A DNA stretch of 64,000 bases, taken from assembly GCA_027625915.1 (NCBI GenBank), contig JANTQA010000032.1, forward strand, positions 4,588,001-4,652,000, given 5' to 3'. Below are positions 48,001 to 59,358 of the stretch, one piece after another. The translations under genes were made by a program, and so were the position numbers. Positions within the stretch are counted from its first letter, which is position 1. The number at the start of each line of letters is the position of its first letter. The notes under the pieces are model-generated. The model was given only the letters and a program-made list of their open reading frames with translations, was not told where the DNA came from and searched no databases. This DNA comes from Anaeramoeba flamelloides. Its lineage: Eukaryota; Metamonada; Anaeramoebidae.

Positions 48001-51000
48001 ATCATTTCCAATTAAAAATGATAGAAAAACAAAATCGTCAATAATTCTTATGGTGTCAGAATTTTTTTTCTTCTCAATTTCTTTTTCTTTTTTTTCATTT
48101 TCAATTTCTTTTTTTTCATTTTGTTTTTCTTTTTTTTCATTTTCATTTTCTTTTTTTGGAATATTTTTATCAATATTTGGGCTGTAAGTAGTAAATTCTA
48201 ACGTTAAATCATATTCAAGATATTCTCTTAACAGTGTTATAAAAATGAGATTTAAATTCTTTTTTAATAGAACTTTTTTTTGTCCAAGATATGTTAAATC
48301 CTGTGTTCTCCATAAATTGAAATCAAAATTTTCACGTAAGATTACAATGTTTGGCACGTGTGTTATCAAAGATAGAAAAAATAAATCAGCATCTTGTCCA
48401 TAAAAGCAATGTGATGTGTTTGGATCATATGTTTCTTTTTTTTTGGCTGATCTTATATAATCTAATATTTTATGTTCTCCTTCTCCAGGTACCAAATGCC
48501 CAGAATAAAGTATTTTTAAATGCTTCCATTCGCTTTTCATTTTTGTTCTAATGAAAAATTCCATTTGCTTATCAACCGTTTCCATAAATGACGTTCCTAT
48601 AAATGATTAATTTTTTTAAGAATAATTAATTAAAAAAATATTTTTTATCGAAATATTAAAAATGTTTCAATTGTAAATAGAATTTTAATAATAGAAAACT
48701 ATTAAATTTTATCAAACCAGCACTATTAATAATATAAATAATATAAATAATAAATTAAAACACAACAAAAAAAAGAAGAAGAAGTAAGAAATGAATGAAT
48801 TTAATTTTGAATTTTTTTTTATTCCTTTTAAAAAAATAAATGTGAATGTTTTTTAAATTTTAAAAACATGTTACAAATTTTATGATAGTTAATTGATATA
48901 TTAACTTCTTAAACCAAACTTTCTATTAACAAAACAAATCAAGATTTTTAAATCAGTGTTTCCCTAATAAAAAAACTTTTTTTATAACATCTATATAACA
49001 TTTTTATAACAAAATTTCCTTTTAAATGATGATTTTTTCAATATTTTTTCAAAAATATTCTTATAACAGGCTTATAACATGTTACAAAATTTATAACACA
49101 TTTTATAACAAAAATATATGTTATAAAAGTTGTTATGATAAAATTTTATAGCATTTTAAACCTTTATAACACCTTTACAACACGTTTATAACATGTTATA
49201 AAAAAATTTTTTTATTAGGGTTTGTCAGATAAAAAAAATTGAAAAAAAAGTTAACTTTATTTGTTTACAAAAAAGAAATCACCACTCTTGACTTCTATAA
49301 AAAAAAAATAATTGAGGAAAATTTAAGAAGTAAAACAAAAGTTTTTATAAAAATTTATTAAAATAGTATTTTATGAAAATTTCCAAAGTACTCTAATTTT
49401 CTTGAACTTTACAACCACTGCTTTCAAAAAATTAGCTAAAATAAAAATTAAATTTCAATTTTTTTTTTTTTCCTTTTAAAATATCAAGAAATATTGAATT
49501 AAGAGGGAAATTAAAATTATTTTTTTGTGTTCAAAATTATAAAATTTAATATGAATAATTTTCTAAAATATCAATTCAAGCAATAAATATTAAATAATAT
49601 GGGAAAAAAATCAATTTTTTCAAAATTTTTTCTTGATTTTTCTTTTTCTTATAATTTAAATACAGAACAAAAATAATTAATTCTTTTATTTTGACAACAA
49701 TAAGATCTCCACAATTATACTTTTTAAAAACTCCCAAAAAATTTTTCAAATCCAAAACAAAATCAAAATCAGGATTAAATCATTTTGAAATACATTCATT
49801 TAAAATAATTTAAAATTAAAAATTTTAAGATTTATTTCTGGTTAGGTTAGTTCACTTATTTCCAATATTTTTCAATTTTTTCCAGCTGTAAAAAAAAAAA
49901 ATGAATTTTTTACTACGATTTGAACTATTAAAAAAATTTTTGAATTCAAGTAAATGTTTCTAAAAAAAAAAGAATTATAATTTTTTTTTTTAAGAATAAG
50001 AAAAATATTCATTATATCCAACTAATATAATAATCCACATTTATATTTCTAGGATTTATTCCAGAACATAACTAAATTAAATTTCAAAAAAAAATGGACG
50101 CTGTTAAAACAGTTTAAATAATATCAATACTACATGTTTCCATGAAATTTGGAAAAAAATTTGAATTTAACAACTATTTTTATCATTTTTATGTATTTTA
50201 TGTTTTGTTTTGATTTCCTTTTTTCCAGTTGCGTAATATATTAAATTTGATTGGGAATTTTTTTTCAATAATTTATCTAGGTTTATAAACTATTCTTCAG
50301 TCAAATGGGCCCAGTTGTAATGGGTATAATACATGTGTTTAAAGGGTTTGCATAGATATTAGAAGAAAAATTGTATTTTGGAAATTTTCAAAATTGAAAT
50401 CATTTTTTCACATTTTTGTTTTTTTTTTCAATTTTTTTTTTAAAACGTAATTCAGTCGCAAAATTTTTTTTTTATTGCAAGATCAATAGTCACTTGGTAA
50501 AAATGTGTTATTCTAAGGTTAATTGAAACCATGTAAAGATTGTTGAGAAATCATATTGATTCCTATTGCAATTCTATTCGATCTTTGATCTTGATATTTG
50601 TTTAATAAATGTGAAAATTTTACACTTCATTTTCATTTCCTTTTTCAAATAGAGACCCACAAATACCAACACACATTGTTTGGGGACTTGATTTCTAAAA
50701 CAAAAGTATGAAAAATGAAGTGAAAAATGTTTCTTATTTATTATTCAAATACCACACTACAAGGAAAATTTAAACACCAAAAATTAAAGTTAGCCAAAAC
50801 TTATACATTGGATTTCAGTTAGACTTCTTTTGTAAATTATTTTTTCAAAGTTATCATAATTTTATGTAAAAAAAAAAGGATAGCTATTAAACTCATGAAA
50901 ATCCGAATACCCCCCTTTTCAAAAATACCGACTTTTGAAAAAAAACACCTATTTTTGGGGTATTTTTTTATTGGAAAAAGTTGAAATGAATTAATTTTTG

Positions 51001-52830
51001 ATAGAACATTAAGATTGAAAAAAGAATATATGTTAAAGCAAATTGCAGAAAACAATCTGGAGCGTATATAACAACTCAAACATGGAAAAAAATAAAATGA
51101 TAAAAAATAGTCCAAAAACAGATAAAAAATCAGATTTTCAATTTAATTTAGCAATATCTTTTGATTGAAATATTTTGTGCTATTTTCAAATTGAAAAATA
51201 TGTTTCTTTTTAGACTATTTTAAAAATACTTGAAAATTATCTCTCTACTAAGTCAATTAAAAAATTAAAAAATTTTACAATTAAAAATGAAAAAAATATT
51301 ACTGAAAAATTTCATTTTTTTTTCAATTCGTTTTAATATCTATTAAAGTTGTAAACCTTTTTGAAAATTGTTATGTATAATAATGTTTATTATATGAGTG
51401 TATTTCAAAAATACAAAATTTAGAGATTTTTTTTTGAAAAAATTTTCCTTGTCTTGCAGTAGAAGATCAAAACGAACATTGTTGTTTTTCTCAATAGGGC
51501 CCTAAGAATTTGAGTTTTTCTATTTTTAAGAAAATCTATTGTTTTTTTAATTATTTTTCTTTCATACATATATCAACAATTCTTGGATATGTATTATTCT
51601 GTTTATTTCTTATTTGTTCTTCAAAGATCAATTATATATAATAATTGATATTTGAAAAAAACGTTGGGCCCCTTTGACTGAAACAGGTTATATATATTAA
51701 CATAAATTCAAAAAATTGTGGAAAAACATTTTGGTTAAATTTCCATTTTTATAAATTCAGTAGCTCTACTTTCAAAACAGTTCACTGACTAGAATATTCG
51801 AAAACAATTAATTTTTCAAAGTTTCCTCACTTCTAAATTCAAAAAAAAAACCTTCTTCATCTCTATTCAGAGCCGAATAAAAAAATAATAAAAGGGAAAT
51901 TCTAATAAAAAGTACAAAAAATAATTGGAAAAAAAGAGCCTTTGGATCCAAAAAAGAAAAATGAGCGAAAATTTTTTCCGATTTAAAATCCACCCAATTG
52001 TAAGTGGAATAAAAAAAGACAATTTTGTTTTTAAATTGTCACTTACCAAACAATTATGTTTTTTGATATTAAAAAAAAAAAAAGAATAAAACAATTTAAA
52101 AGCTTACGAAATTATATTAGAATCAAAATCTTCTCTTTGTTCAGATTTATCAGTAGATACCAGGGATCTAAATCTTCTGCTTCTTTGTTCGTTCATTTTT
52201 GTTCTTGGTCTAAATGTTTGTTTTGTTTTTTTGTACAAAGAATGTTGAATATTTTTATGGAAAAAAAGGAAAAAAAGTGAAAAGGATAAGGCGAAAAAAA
52301 AAACAAAAAAAAAGAAAAACAAAAGTGTTTATTTACGCAACACCATCAAAAGCAAGGAAAATGAATTTCTGTGGTTTTATGAGATCCACAAGCATTGTTA
52401 TGTACTCAAAAATGTTCAGAAAAACCTCCGTTTCGTTATAAGGAGTATCTTCAAGATCATCAACTGTTTTACTTGGGTGTGTGAACTGATGCAAAACTCC
52501 ATTAAGATCTAAATAAAGATTATCTTTTTTAAATAAAAAAAAAAAAAAAAAAACAACAAAGATTAAAAACGGGGAAATACTTTTTCAAAAAGAAGAAGAA
52601 AAAGATCTTTTCCTAATAATTTGGGGTAAAGTTAAAATTTTTCTTCATGAACAAAATGAGCATCTTTGATCATTAGTTAAAAAAGAAAATATTAAAGAAT
52701 CTTGTTGTTTGTTTTAAAAATTGGATGGTTGAATACCGAATGTTGGTAAATTATTTTTTAATTTTGAGATGTTCTTGACAATAAGTGGATAACGTTGACA
52801 AACCCATTTAAAAAATTTTGGTACGCCCAT
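45028..52830 (-). CDS. XRN1: XRN1 5'-3' exoribonuclease, at least four exons
   Basis: Cytoplasmic exonuclease that degrades decapped mRNA. Exons on the minus strand: 52830-52737 (starts MGVPKFFKW), 52523-52337, 52209-52108 and 48596-45028. The first two joins are exact: TTC-G|AT rebuilds FDNLYLDLNG, and GC|A rebuilds GVAPRTKMNEQRSRRFRS. Catalytic features are present: D37 in YLDLNG, the K/Q/R helix in NEQRSRRFR, EGEHK, GQDADL and IGNDFIPNLP. The long last exon continues into XRN1-specific domains and ends with an SH3-like segment containing GDRVINI..PFGERGTIV and TRRGFTMKSSSLINIS, which separates it from nuclear XRN2. K/E/N insertions occur near 46740-46830, 47510-47800 and 48060-48160. Exon 3 ends in phase 2 at FDSNIIS, but exon 4 needs a phase-1 partner for G-T-S-F-M, so a piece of 3n+2 bases is missing, most simply 5. 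Total is about 1320 residues. Confidence 0.95.
48955..49229. mobile_element. MITE family I with TTATAACA array (about 0.27 kb)
   Basis: The ends share CCCTAATAAAAAAA within about 38-base imperfect inverted repeats. The interior contains roughly a dozen TTATAACA / TGTTATAA boxes, several fused into the palindrome TTATAACATGTTATAA. No coding capacity. It lies in the large XRN1 intron. Only one copy was noticed in the window. Confidence 0.7.
50280..51693. mobile_element. TIR element family N (about 1.4 kb)
   Basis: The left end near 50299 reads TTCAGTCAAATGGGCCCA and the right end near 51680 contains the complement of TTTCAGTCAAAGGGGCCCA. Both GGGCCC hexamers are outliers in this A+T-rich sequence, and a third occurs at 51497. 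The interior has no convincing frame. It lies in the XRN1 intron, and boundaries are approximate. Confidence 0.55.
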
Positions 52831-53114
52831 TGAAATTAACGAATAAAGGTAAAATAATTATTGTAGAAAAATATAAAAAAATGTTAATTAAAGATAAAAG
52901 ATGAGAATAGGATTCTGAAAAGTTTAGGGAGAAATTTGCAATCAACAGTAATTGATCTTTTTATACCCGTTAAAAAAACTAATAAATTAATTTAAGGAGG
53001 AATGTTCCAAATAGAATTCTTCAGACACACTACTAATACAACTCTTTGTTTTTGGAAAAGACTGGTTGCTATCTTTTATCCACAGACTAAAATTAATTGT
53101 TTTGTAAAAATAGG

Positions 53115-53512
53115 AATTTTTTTTTTTTTATCTTGAAGGGAGGAAACTAGTTTCCTCTTACAGCCCTGATTTCTAAATTTTTGTTTAGAAATTTTAATAA
53201 AGAGTCATAATTTTCTTTATCATTAACTAATGATAAAATAAATAATGAGTCTTTATTTCGAATAATATCAAAGGATATTATTCTTTAATTGCTTATTATT
53301 TTTATTTATTTGAATGAATTCATTAATCCAAAATTTTCGATTTTTTCCATAGAATGGGCAGTCTCGTAGAAAATGATCGATATCTTCTATTATTTCCTGA
53401 TTTAAATGTTTTTTACATAAGTTGCAGAATTTTGTTTTTAATTTATTTTTATCATAAAAAATAGGAATTTTTGTTCTTTGTTTACAAAATCCTGCTTAGA
53501 AGAAAGAATTAA
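53115..53512 (-). mobile_element. Degraded LINE (non-LTR retrotransposon) 3' end
   Basis: On the minus strand, 53512 to about 53290 encodes AGFCKQRTKIPIFYD, then a C-x2-C-x(16)-H-x4-C-P zinc-knuckle pattern (CNLC ... DHFLRDCPFY) followed by KNRKFW. This is the typical C-terminal end of LINE reverse transcriptase proteins. It is followed by about 160 bases of 3' untranslated sequence with GAGGAAACTAGTTTCCTC and an A-rich tail at 53118-53131. The reverse transcriptase core is absent upstream (a stop lies directly before AGFCK), so this is a 5'-truncated, dead copy. It lies about 285 bases upstream of the XRN1 start. Confidence 0.7.
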
Positions 53513-55309
53513 TTAAAACAAGATTTGAATTAAAGGTAAATTATTGAATGTTGTAGTGTCCTTCGTAATTTTGGATGAATAACAGACTTGCTGTTAATTG
53601 TAAAATAAAAAGATCAAAATTTACTTTCGGATTTCCAAAAATTAAAACCTCATCCAAAGAATGAACAATAAATTATCAAAGCCCCCATTTCTAAAAGACA
53701 GAAATTAATAAAGCAAGATTGATGTTCCCAGAATTAAAATTTTGATAAGGTTAGAGGATTTATAAAATCTTATTTTAGGAAAGATAAATGAAAAATTTGT
53801 TCCATTTATTGTGAAACAAATAGTAAGTGAAAAAAAGAATTGGATTAATATCTTCATTAGGCATTTTACAGACTTGATCAATTTGATTTTGGAGGGGCAC
53901 TAAAAAAAAACCAAAAAAATAGGGAAAATACACCATTTTTTACAAAAAAAAATTTATTTTTATCTGGATAAAAGACTAATTTATAAATGGCAATTACTTG
54001 ATTTCGTATCTGTGGTTTTTCAGTTAACTAATGAGATAATTTAGTTCGTCGTACAGTGCTACATAATCTAAAAATTCGAAATCAACAAAATTATTATTTC
54101 AAACAGTAGTACCTTAATTGCTGAAAAATGACTTGATGTGCCTCCAAGTACCTAGCTTTACCAGATTTCATACCGATTAAGTAAAATCAAACAAATTACT
54201 TAATTCTTTTTAAATTTGGTAAAGACTAACTTGTACTCTATTTATTTTTGCTTTTTAAGCAAAAAATATTAAAATCATCAATAAATAGAAAACCCAAGTA
54301 GAGATAAATACGGTTTTTTTCGTTCTTAGAAATAATAAGAATTTTTTTTTTCAAATTTAATAAATTAAAAAAATATATTATTTCACTAATCCATAATAAA
54401 AAAGAAGGGATCAAAACCAATGAGATTTTTTTCAATTCTTTCTAATTCTTGAAAACCTATGGAAACATATACAATCTTCATTATTCACCCTTTAAGGAAA
54501 AAAAAAAAAAAAATACGATTGATTTTACTCAATTATTTTAAATTCCACAAAATTGATTGAGTTTTAATCTAAAAAAAAGCTTGTTTTGTTTATAAAATCT
54601 ATTGATTTTCTAATTGAAGAATTATTAAAAATAAAAAAAGGCCGTTTACTTGATTTTTTCTAGATATGTTGAGAGTATTAAAAAGATTATCAATATAAAC
54701 AAGAAAAGTATAATACAACTTTTAAAATCAAAAGTGAATAATTGAAATTTTTAGATTATACCCCATTGCTTTAAATTCTGATGAAATTGGGGTTACATAG
54801 GAAAAAAGTAATTATATTACTGCTTAAAGAAATAAAAAATTAAACAAAACCAATAAACAAAGTTTTTTTTTATATTGTCATCAAAATTACAAAAAAAAAA
54901 CCTAGTTTTAGTAATATTTTGTCCTTTCTTGAGAAAAACATTTTTTCAAACAATTTTTTCTATTTGCTAATAAATTGTATTTCATTCTCACATAAAATAA
55001 AAAACAGATAGTACATAATTTTTTTCAAAACCTTGGTAAAAAAGTTTTATAATATCTTCCTAAAAATTGTTAAATTATAATTTGTGATTTTTTCTGAAAC
55101 TGCCCAGCCTCTGAAAATAATCGTAAAATCTGGATCTCTGAATTAAAAAAAATCAATATATCTCATATACTATAAAAAAATAATATTTTTATTATTATTA
55201 ACAGAAAAGACTCCCTAACTTTATTAGCCCTAGTGGAAAATAAAAGTATTTTTGGAAATCTTTAAAAAAATTTCTAAATCACAATTTAGGAATTCTGGAA
55301 GTAATGTAG

Positions 55310-55500
55310 AGTACCTTGGAGTCCCTAGTTTTTCCAAGATTCAAAATAATTGAGTAAAATCTTAGATTTTACGCAATTCTTTCGAATTCCGGAAAATCGA
55401 ACTGCGGTTTTTTTTTAATTTGACAAATTATAGAAAATTTAGGATTTTTTTTTTTGATTTCTAAAATTAAAAAAACCTAACAGAAACAAGAAAAACTGAA
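55310..55500. repeat. Hairpin repeat related to family P
   Basis: Contains the stem-loop ATTGAGTAAAATC / GATTTTACGCAAT followed by CTTTCGAATTC, shared with 37960-38000 and 61690-61735. Upstream, GTACCTTGGAGTCCCTAG resembles 54140-54165, which also precedes a decayed hairpin. It ends where family F copy 2 begins. Confidence 0.5.
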
Positions 55501-55508
55501 AACTCCTC

Positions 55509-56272
55509 GATTACGGTATTAACCTCACCATAGATTTCTCTATAACCAAAGTATGTTTTAATTGAGTATAAATGATATTAATACACAATGACTAAATAGC
55601 TCTAAAAAATCTATTTTAAATCCTATTGCACAATAAATTATTAAATTTTTTACTAATGATCGCTATTAAAAAAGTTTCATTTTGAAAAAGTTTTTTTTAA
55701 TTCCTTTTCCAAATCTAAAAATAGAAACCCAAAATACAGTATTCTGATATTTAATAATTTAGATTTCGAACTTCCAAAAGTAACTATTTTAATAATTTTT
55801 AAATTTCAAAGATTAACTCAATAATCATCAACATAAAAGCACAAAGACTGATTAGTTTTGTTTTCTATTTTTGATAAGGTAATTGTAACATCAATAACTT
55901 TGCATAATTTGAGAAATAATTTTTCAAAAAAATTTATTGGTTAATTATTTAATATTTGAAAAAAAAAGAATTTTTTAGTAACTAATCTACATTTCGCCAC
56001 AAATTTAAGAAAGATATTTTGTGACTTTGTAGTCTGAATATTGATAATTCAACCTTTCAATTTATGGCGAAATGCAGATTTTATTCTAAAATTGTTGGGG
56101 TTTTTTACTAATACATAGATCATTTTTAATTGATGAGATCAACAAATATTATTACTTGAATAATCAATTTTTTAGAGATATTTGAATTATGTAGTACTAA
56201 TGTGATTACATTCAATAACAGCATACTTTTTTCCTAGGCTTCTCCTTGGTAGACGCTAATCTTTTAAACAAA
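55509..56272. mobile_element. TIR element family F, copy 2 (about 0.76 kb, diverged)
   Basis: The ends correspond to 5701 and 6447 but with many changes (left AACCTCACCATAGATTTCTC). The interior is clearly homologous, including CCTTTTCCAAATCTAAAAAT and CTCAATAATCATCAACATAA. It is older or less constrained than copy 1. A poly-A run separates it from family A copy 2. Confidence 0.75.
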
Positions 56273-56333
56273 AAAAAAAAAAAAAAAAAAATTTGAAATT
56301 TTTTAGCAAGACTGTTTTAAAAAATTTTTTATA

Positions 56334-56828
56334 AAGTAGTGAAAAAAATACCGGACACTAAAAAAATCCCTGAAAAGATTTTAAATTGTGAATATTAGTA
56401 AAATTTTTCTGAAATTTCTATTATTTGCAATCAAACCCTTTTTTTAAGAATCAAACTTTTTAAATTATATCTCATTACTTATTAGAATGATGATTAATGA
56501 AATCACACTTGTTCAAAACACCATTCAATCAATCAAAAAACAAGAATAAAAACTATCATTTTCCAATTTCTAGTAACCTCTATAAAACTCTATTTTTTTT
56601 CAAAAAAAGTTGATCTACTTAGGCTATCAAACAATTACTCGATTATTCTAGAGACATCTTACTTTGATGAACTTTAAGTTGGTTTATTACTAATCTCATA
56701 AAAAAATTGGTTATTTATAATAAGGATTTGATTGAAAATAACAGAAATTGTACAAAAATTTTCCTAATATTTACAATTAAAAATCTTTCCCGGGATTTTT
56801 TTCATGTTAGATATTTTTTTCACTCCTA
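56334..56828. mobile_element. TIR element family A, copy 2 (495 bp internal-deletion form)
   Basis: It starts AAGTAGTGAAAAAAATAC and ends with a diverged complement (TTTTTTTCACTCCTA). Compared with 9189-10197 it keeps both ends but lacks about half of the interior. TA precedes the left end; the right flank is decayed. No coding frame. Confidence 0.7.
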
Positions 56829-57848
56829 AACTTTTTATTTAAAATGACTAAAATTAAAATTGATAATTGGTTGTAAAAAAGTTGTTAAAAAAAATTATTT
56901 CTCACAAAATAACCTAACGATTTATTTTTCAAATATGAATTATTATTTGTAGAATTGACCTTAACACAAATAATAAATAAGTGGAACAATGCACATCAAA
57001 GAATAGTTGATGCCGTACAAATTAAAACAAATAATTCAATTGATTTTCTTAAAAATTGAAAAATCCAAAAATCTAAGTGAGCCCATTGAGAAAAAGACAA
57101 TAAAGTTAATTTTGATCTTCAATTTGAAGATCCAAAAAAAAATTCCAATTGAAATCAAATCAATTTATACAACCATTTCCACTGTTTTAGAATAACATTA
57201 GAATAACACTTTTGTTATAAAGTGACTTTAGATCTTGTAATAAAAAATAAAAATTTATCAATGAATTATGGGCCAAAAAAAAAATGATAAAAAATGAATA
57301 AATAAAAAACTGTGAAATGTGAAAAAAAGATTTCAATTTTGAAATTTCCAAAATTCATTTTTTTCTTCTAATATCCATTCAAACCCTTTAATCTCATGTA
57401 ATTCAAATTCACTCTCCACAACTGGGTAAACTTTGACTGAAAAAGGGTTTGTTTCGATTTTAGTTTGCCAACTACTAAAAGATTCTTTGAAAACATTTTT
57501 ATAACACGTCTTAAAATGGTATTTTGATTTGTATCAATTGAACACTTTCTTTTCCTTATGATTTTTATCAAATTAAAAAATGAAAAAATGAAAAAATGAA
57601 AAAATGAAAATCAAATAAAGTGTTTGTTTTTTTTTGAAATATTTATCTTTATTTTGGGGGTATCAGGCTATTGTGTTGTCTGCTGTTTTCCTCCAATTGT
57701 TTCTCTTCAAAAATGAAAGAGAGTGATGGGAAAAAAATGATCACTTAAAATATCAATTTTTTTTATCATCAGCCAGATGGGTTGTATAGATTGATTTGTT
57801 TGTGATTTAATTTGTTTTAAAGATCTAAAGTCTTGTCTTGAAATTGAT

Positions 57849-58059
57849 TTAATCAAAAAGTCCACCACCAAACATGTCGTCGTCAGATTCGGATTCAGAT
57901 TCTGGCTCTGGCTCTGGCTCTGGTTCTTCTTCTTCTTCTTTGTCAGCAGTGCTTGGTTCAGCAGTTACAGTTCCAACTTTTTGTACATGAAATTTGATTA
58001 TTAGTTTTATTGGGTTTGGTTTGTTAAAAAAAAGTTCATAGAAATAAAACCAGATTCAA

Positions 58060-58094
<35 letters not shown>

Positions 58095-58442
58095 AACAAG
58101 AAAAAAAAAAAAAAAAACAAAAAGCAAGATTAGACAAGGAAAAAAATAATAAAAAAAAAAAATAAAACAGGGCTGTTTATTATAAGCGGTTTTATTTCCT
58201 TTTCGTTTTGATAAAGAAAACAAATGTTTACCTGATCCACCAGAACTTATCAAGTTTCCAATTTCATTGTTTTCAAAAAATCTGACATACATGTCAACCA
58301 TATAACTTTCGAATGGAATGTTAGCTGATTTGAGAACGTTTTGGATCTTTTCTGAAGTAACTTTGATTTCGTCATCATGGAGCATAAGTGCAGAGTAAAT
58401 GATGGCTTTTTCAGTGATTTGTTCTTGGCTCAAGTTTTCCAT
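57849..58442 (-). CDS. RPLP1: 60S acidic ribosomal stalk protein P1
   Basis: Ribosomal P-stalk protein that recruits translation GTPases. Exon 1 is 58442-58232 and exon 2 is 57976-57849, joined in phase 1 across a 255-base intron (donor GTAAAC, acceptor AAAAG). The 112-residue product has the P1 helical dimerisation domain (YSALMLHDDEIKVTSEKI and a following N-I-P-F-E-S segment, ending NEIGNLISSGGSG), then a V-G-T-V-T-A-E-P linker, an E/P/S acidic hinge with EPEPEPEPESESES, and the stalk tail SDDDMFGGGLFD. Length and order are typical of P1 rather than P0 or P2. The tail differs from the usual SDDDMGFGLFD by one extra residue. The GAGCCA-type repeats in the hinge are direct repeats in the DNA. 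Confidence 0.96.
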
Positions 58443-59286
58443 TTAGTCTTTTTATTGTGCAGAAGCAAAAAAAAAAAAAAAAAAAAAAAAGTTTGTTAAA
58501 ATTTCTGATTGTAAAAATTTACGAAAGATTTAAATTGTGGTTGTTTTGTTTTGTTGGTGTGTTTTTTTTTTGTGTGTGTTTGTTTTTTTTTGTGTGTTTG
58601 TTGTGTTGGATGTTTGTTGTAAAAAAAGAATAATTACATAATTTTGAGATAAGATAGAATAAAAAAAATGAAAAAAATTCTATTTTGGAAGAGTGAAAAA
58701 TTCATATATTCAAAAAACCAAGGTGATTTATTGCCTCTAGTTGGAAATAGAGTTCGATTCGAACACTGCATCTATACTTCAAGATCAAAAATTTATTGTG
58801 TAAGAGTGTGAAAAGTCTTATAAGATTCTTGATCTTTTGTTTGAGTATCTTGAGTGAACAATTGATGATACGGCTTCTATCAAAGTTGTTAAGTGGCTGA
58901 TTGGTTTTAGTTGTGGATCAAAAGTATGAAAATTACTTTGTTACACTTTCTGAAATGTTTGTTTATTCCCATTTATATATCAACAATTATTTTTTAGTCT
59001 GATTAAAATAGAATTGATGAATTTTGTAAATGTAATCGAATTTCGAACATATTTGTTGGTGTTAGTCAAATTACCACTCTTTGAAATTATTCCAATATTT
59101 TTTATTTGGTCGACAAAGAAACATAATTTTCTTGTTAATAAAAAAAAAATATTCCAATTTTTTTATGATTATTGATCACTTGATAGAGAAAAAAATAAAG
59201 AAGGTACGATTCTTTTCTTTAATGAGATCAAGAGTTTATTATTCAAAGAATATTTTTTACAAGTTGTGCTTAGATTTAAAAAAAAA
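58443..59286. other. Spacer between P1 and tRNA-Trp
   Basis: Contains a poly-A run (58468-58490) just upstream of the P1 start and a T/G-rich TTTTGTGTGTTTG stretch at 58550-58620. It must include the P1 promoter, but I recognise no specific element. No gene is seen. Confidence 0.6.
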
Positions 59287-59358
59287 TGAGGATAGCAGGA
59301 CTCGAACCTACAACCTTTCGGTTTGGAGCCGAATGCGCTACCATTACGCCATATCCCC
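59287..59358 (-). tRNA. tRNA-Trp (anticodon CCA)
   Basis: A full cloverleaf of 72 bases with no intron. The acceptor stem GGGGATA pairs with TATCCTC (one G-T pair). The D arm is GCG/CGC, and the anticodon stem TTCGG/CCGAA encloses CTCCAAA, placing CCA at the anticodon. The variable loop is AGGTT, the T arm is GTAGG/CCTGC with TTCGAGT, and the discriminator is A. Eight or more T residues directly follow on the minus strand, a Pol III terminator. A 100-residue frame overlapping it on the plus strand is spurious. Confidence 0.96.

Larger units (their letters stand above)
48597..52107 (-). other. 3.5 kb XRN1 intron region carrying two TIR elements
   Basis: Bounded by donor GTAAGC and acceptor TTATAG. 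It holds family I (about 48955-49229) and family N (about 50280-51693). Because the flanking phases do not match, it probably also hides a very short exon. The 51.8-52.1 kb short frames are chance frames. Confidence 0.75.
52831..57848. other. Non-coding spacer upstream of XRN1
   Basis: Holds a degraded LINE 3' end (53115-53512), hairpin repeats near 54120-54215 and 55310-55500, family F copy 2 (55509-56272) and family A copy 2 (56334-56828). Short frames at 54238-54435, 57007-57195 and 57368-57571 are low complexity. From 53512 to 54100 and from 54215 to 55300 I see nothing else. Confidence 0.7.

Noticed and set aside
48955-49229. TTATAACA array considered as a replication origin
   Set aside because: The boxes recall DnaA boxes (TTATCCACA) only loosely, and the array lies in a eukaryotic intron between inverted ends.
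52056-52441. Plus-strand frames at 52056-52280 and 52214-52441
   Set aside because: They lie opposite XRN1 exons 2 and 3, whose splice joins restore conserved catalytic motifs.
57007-57195. 62-residue plus-strand frame downstream of P1
   Set aside because: It is I/K/L-rich low complexity without homology, in a spacer with many similar chance frames.
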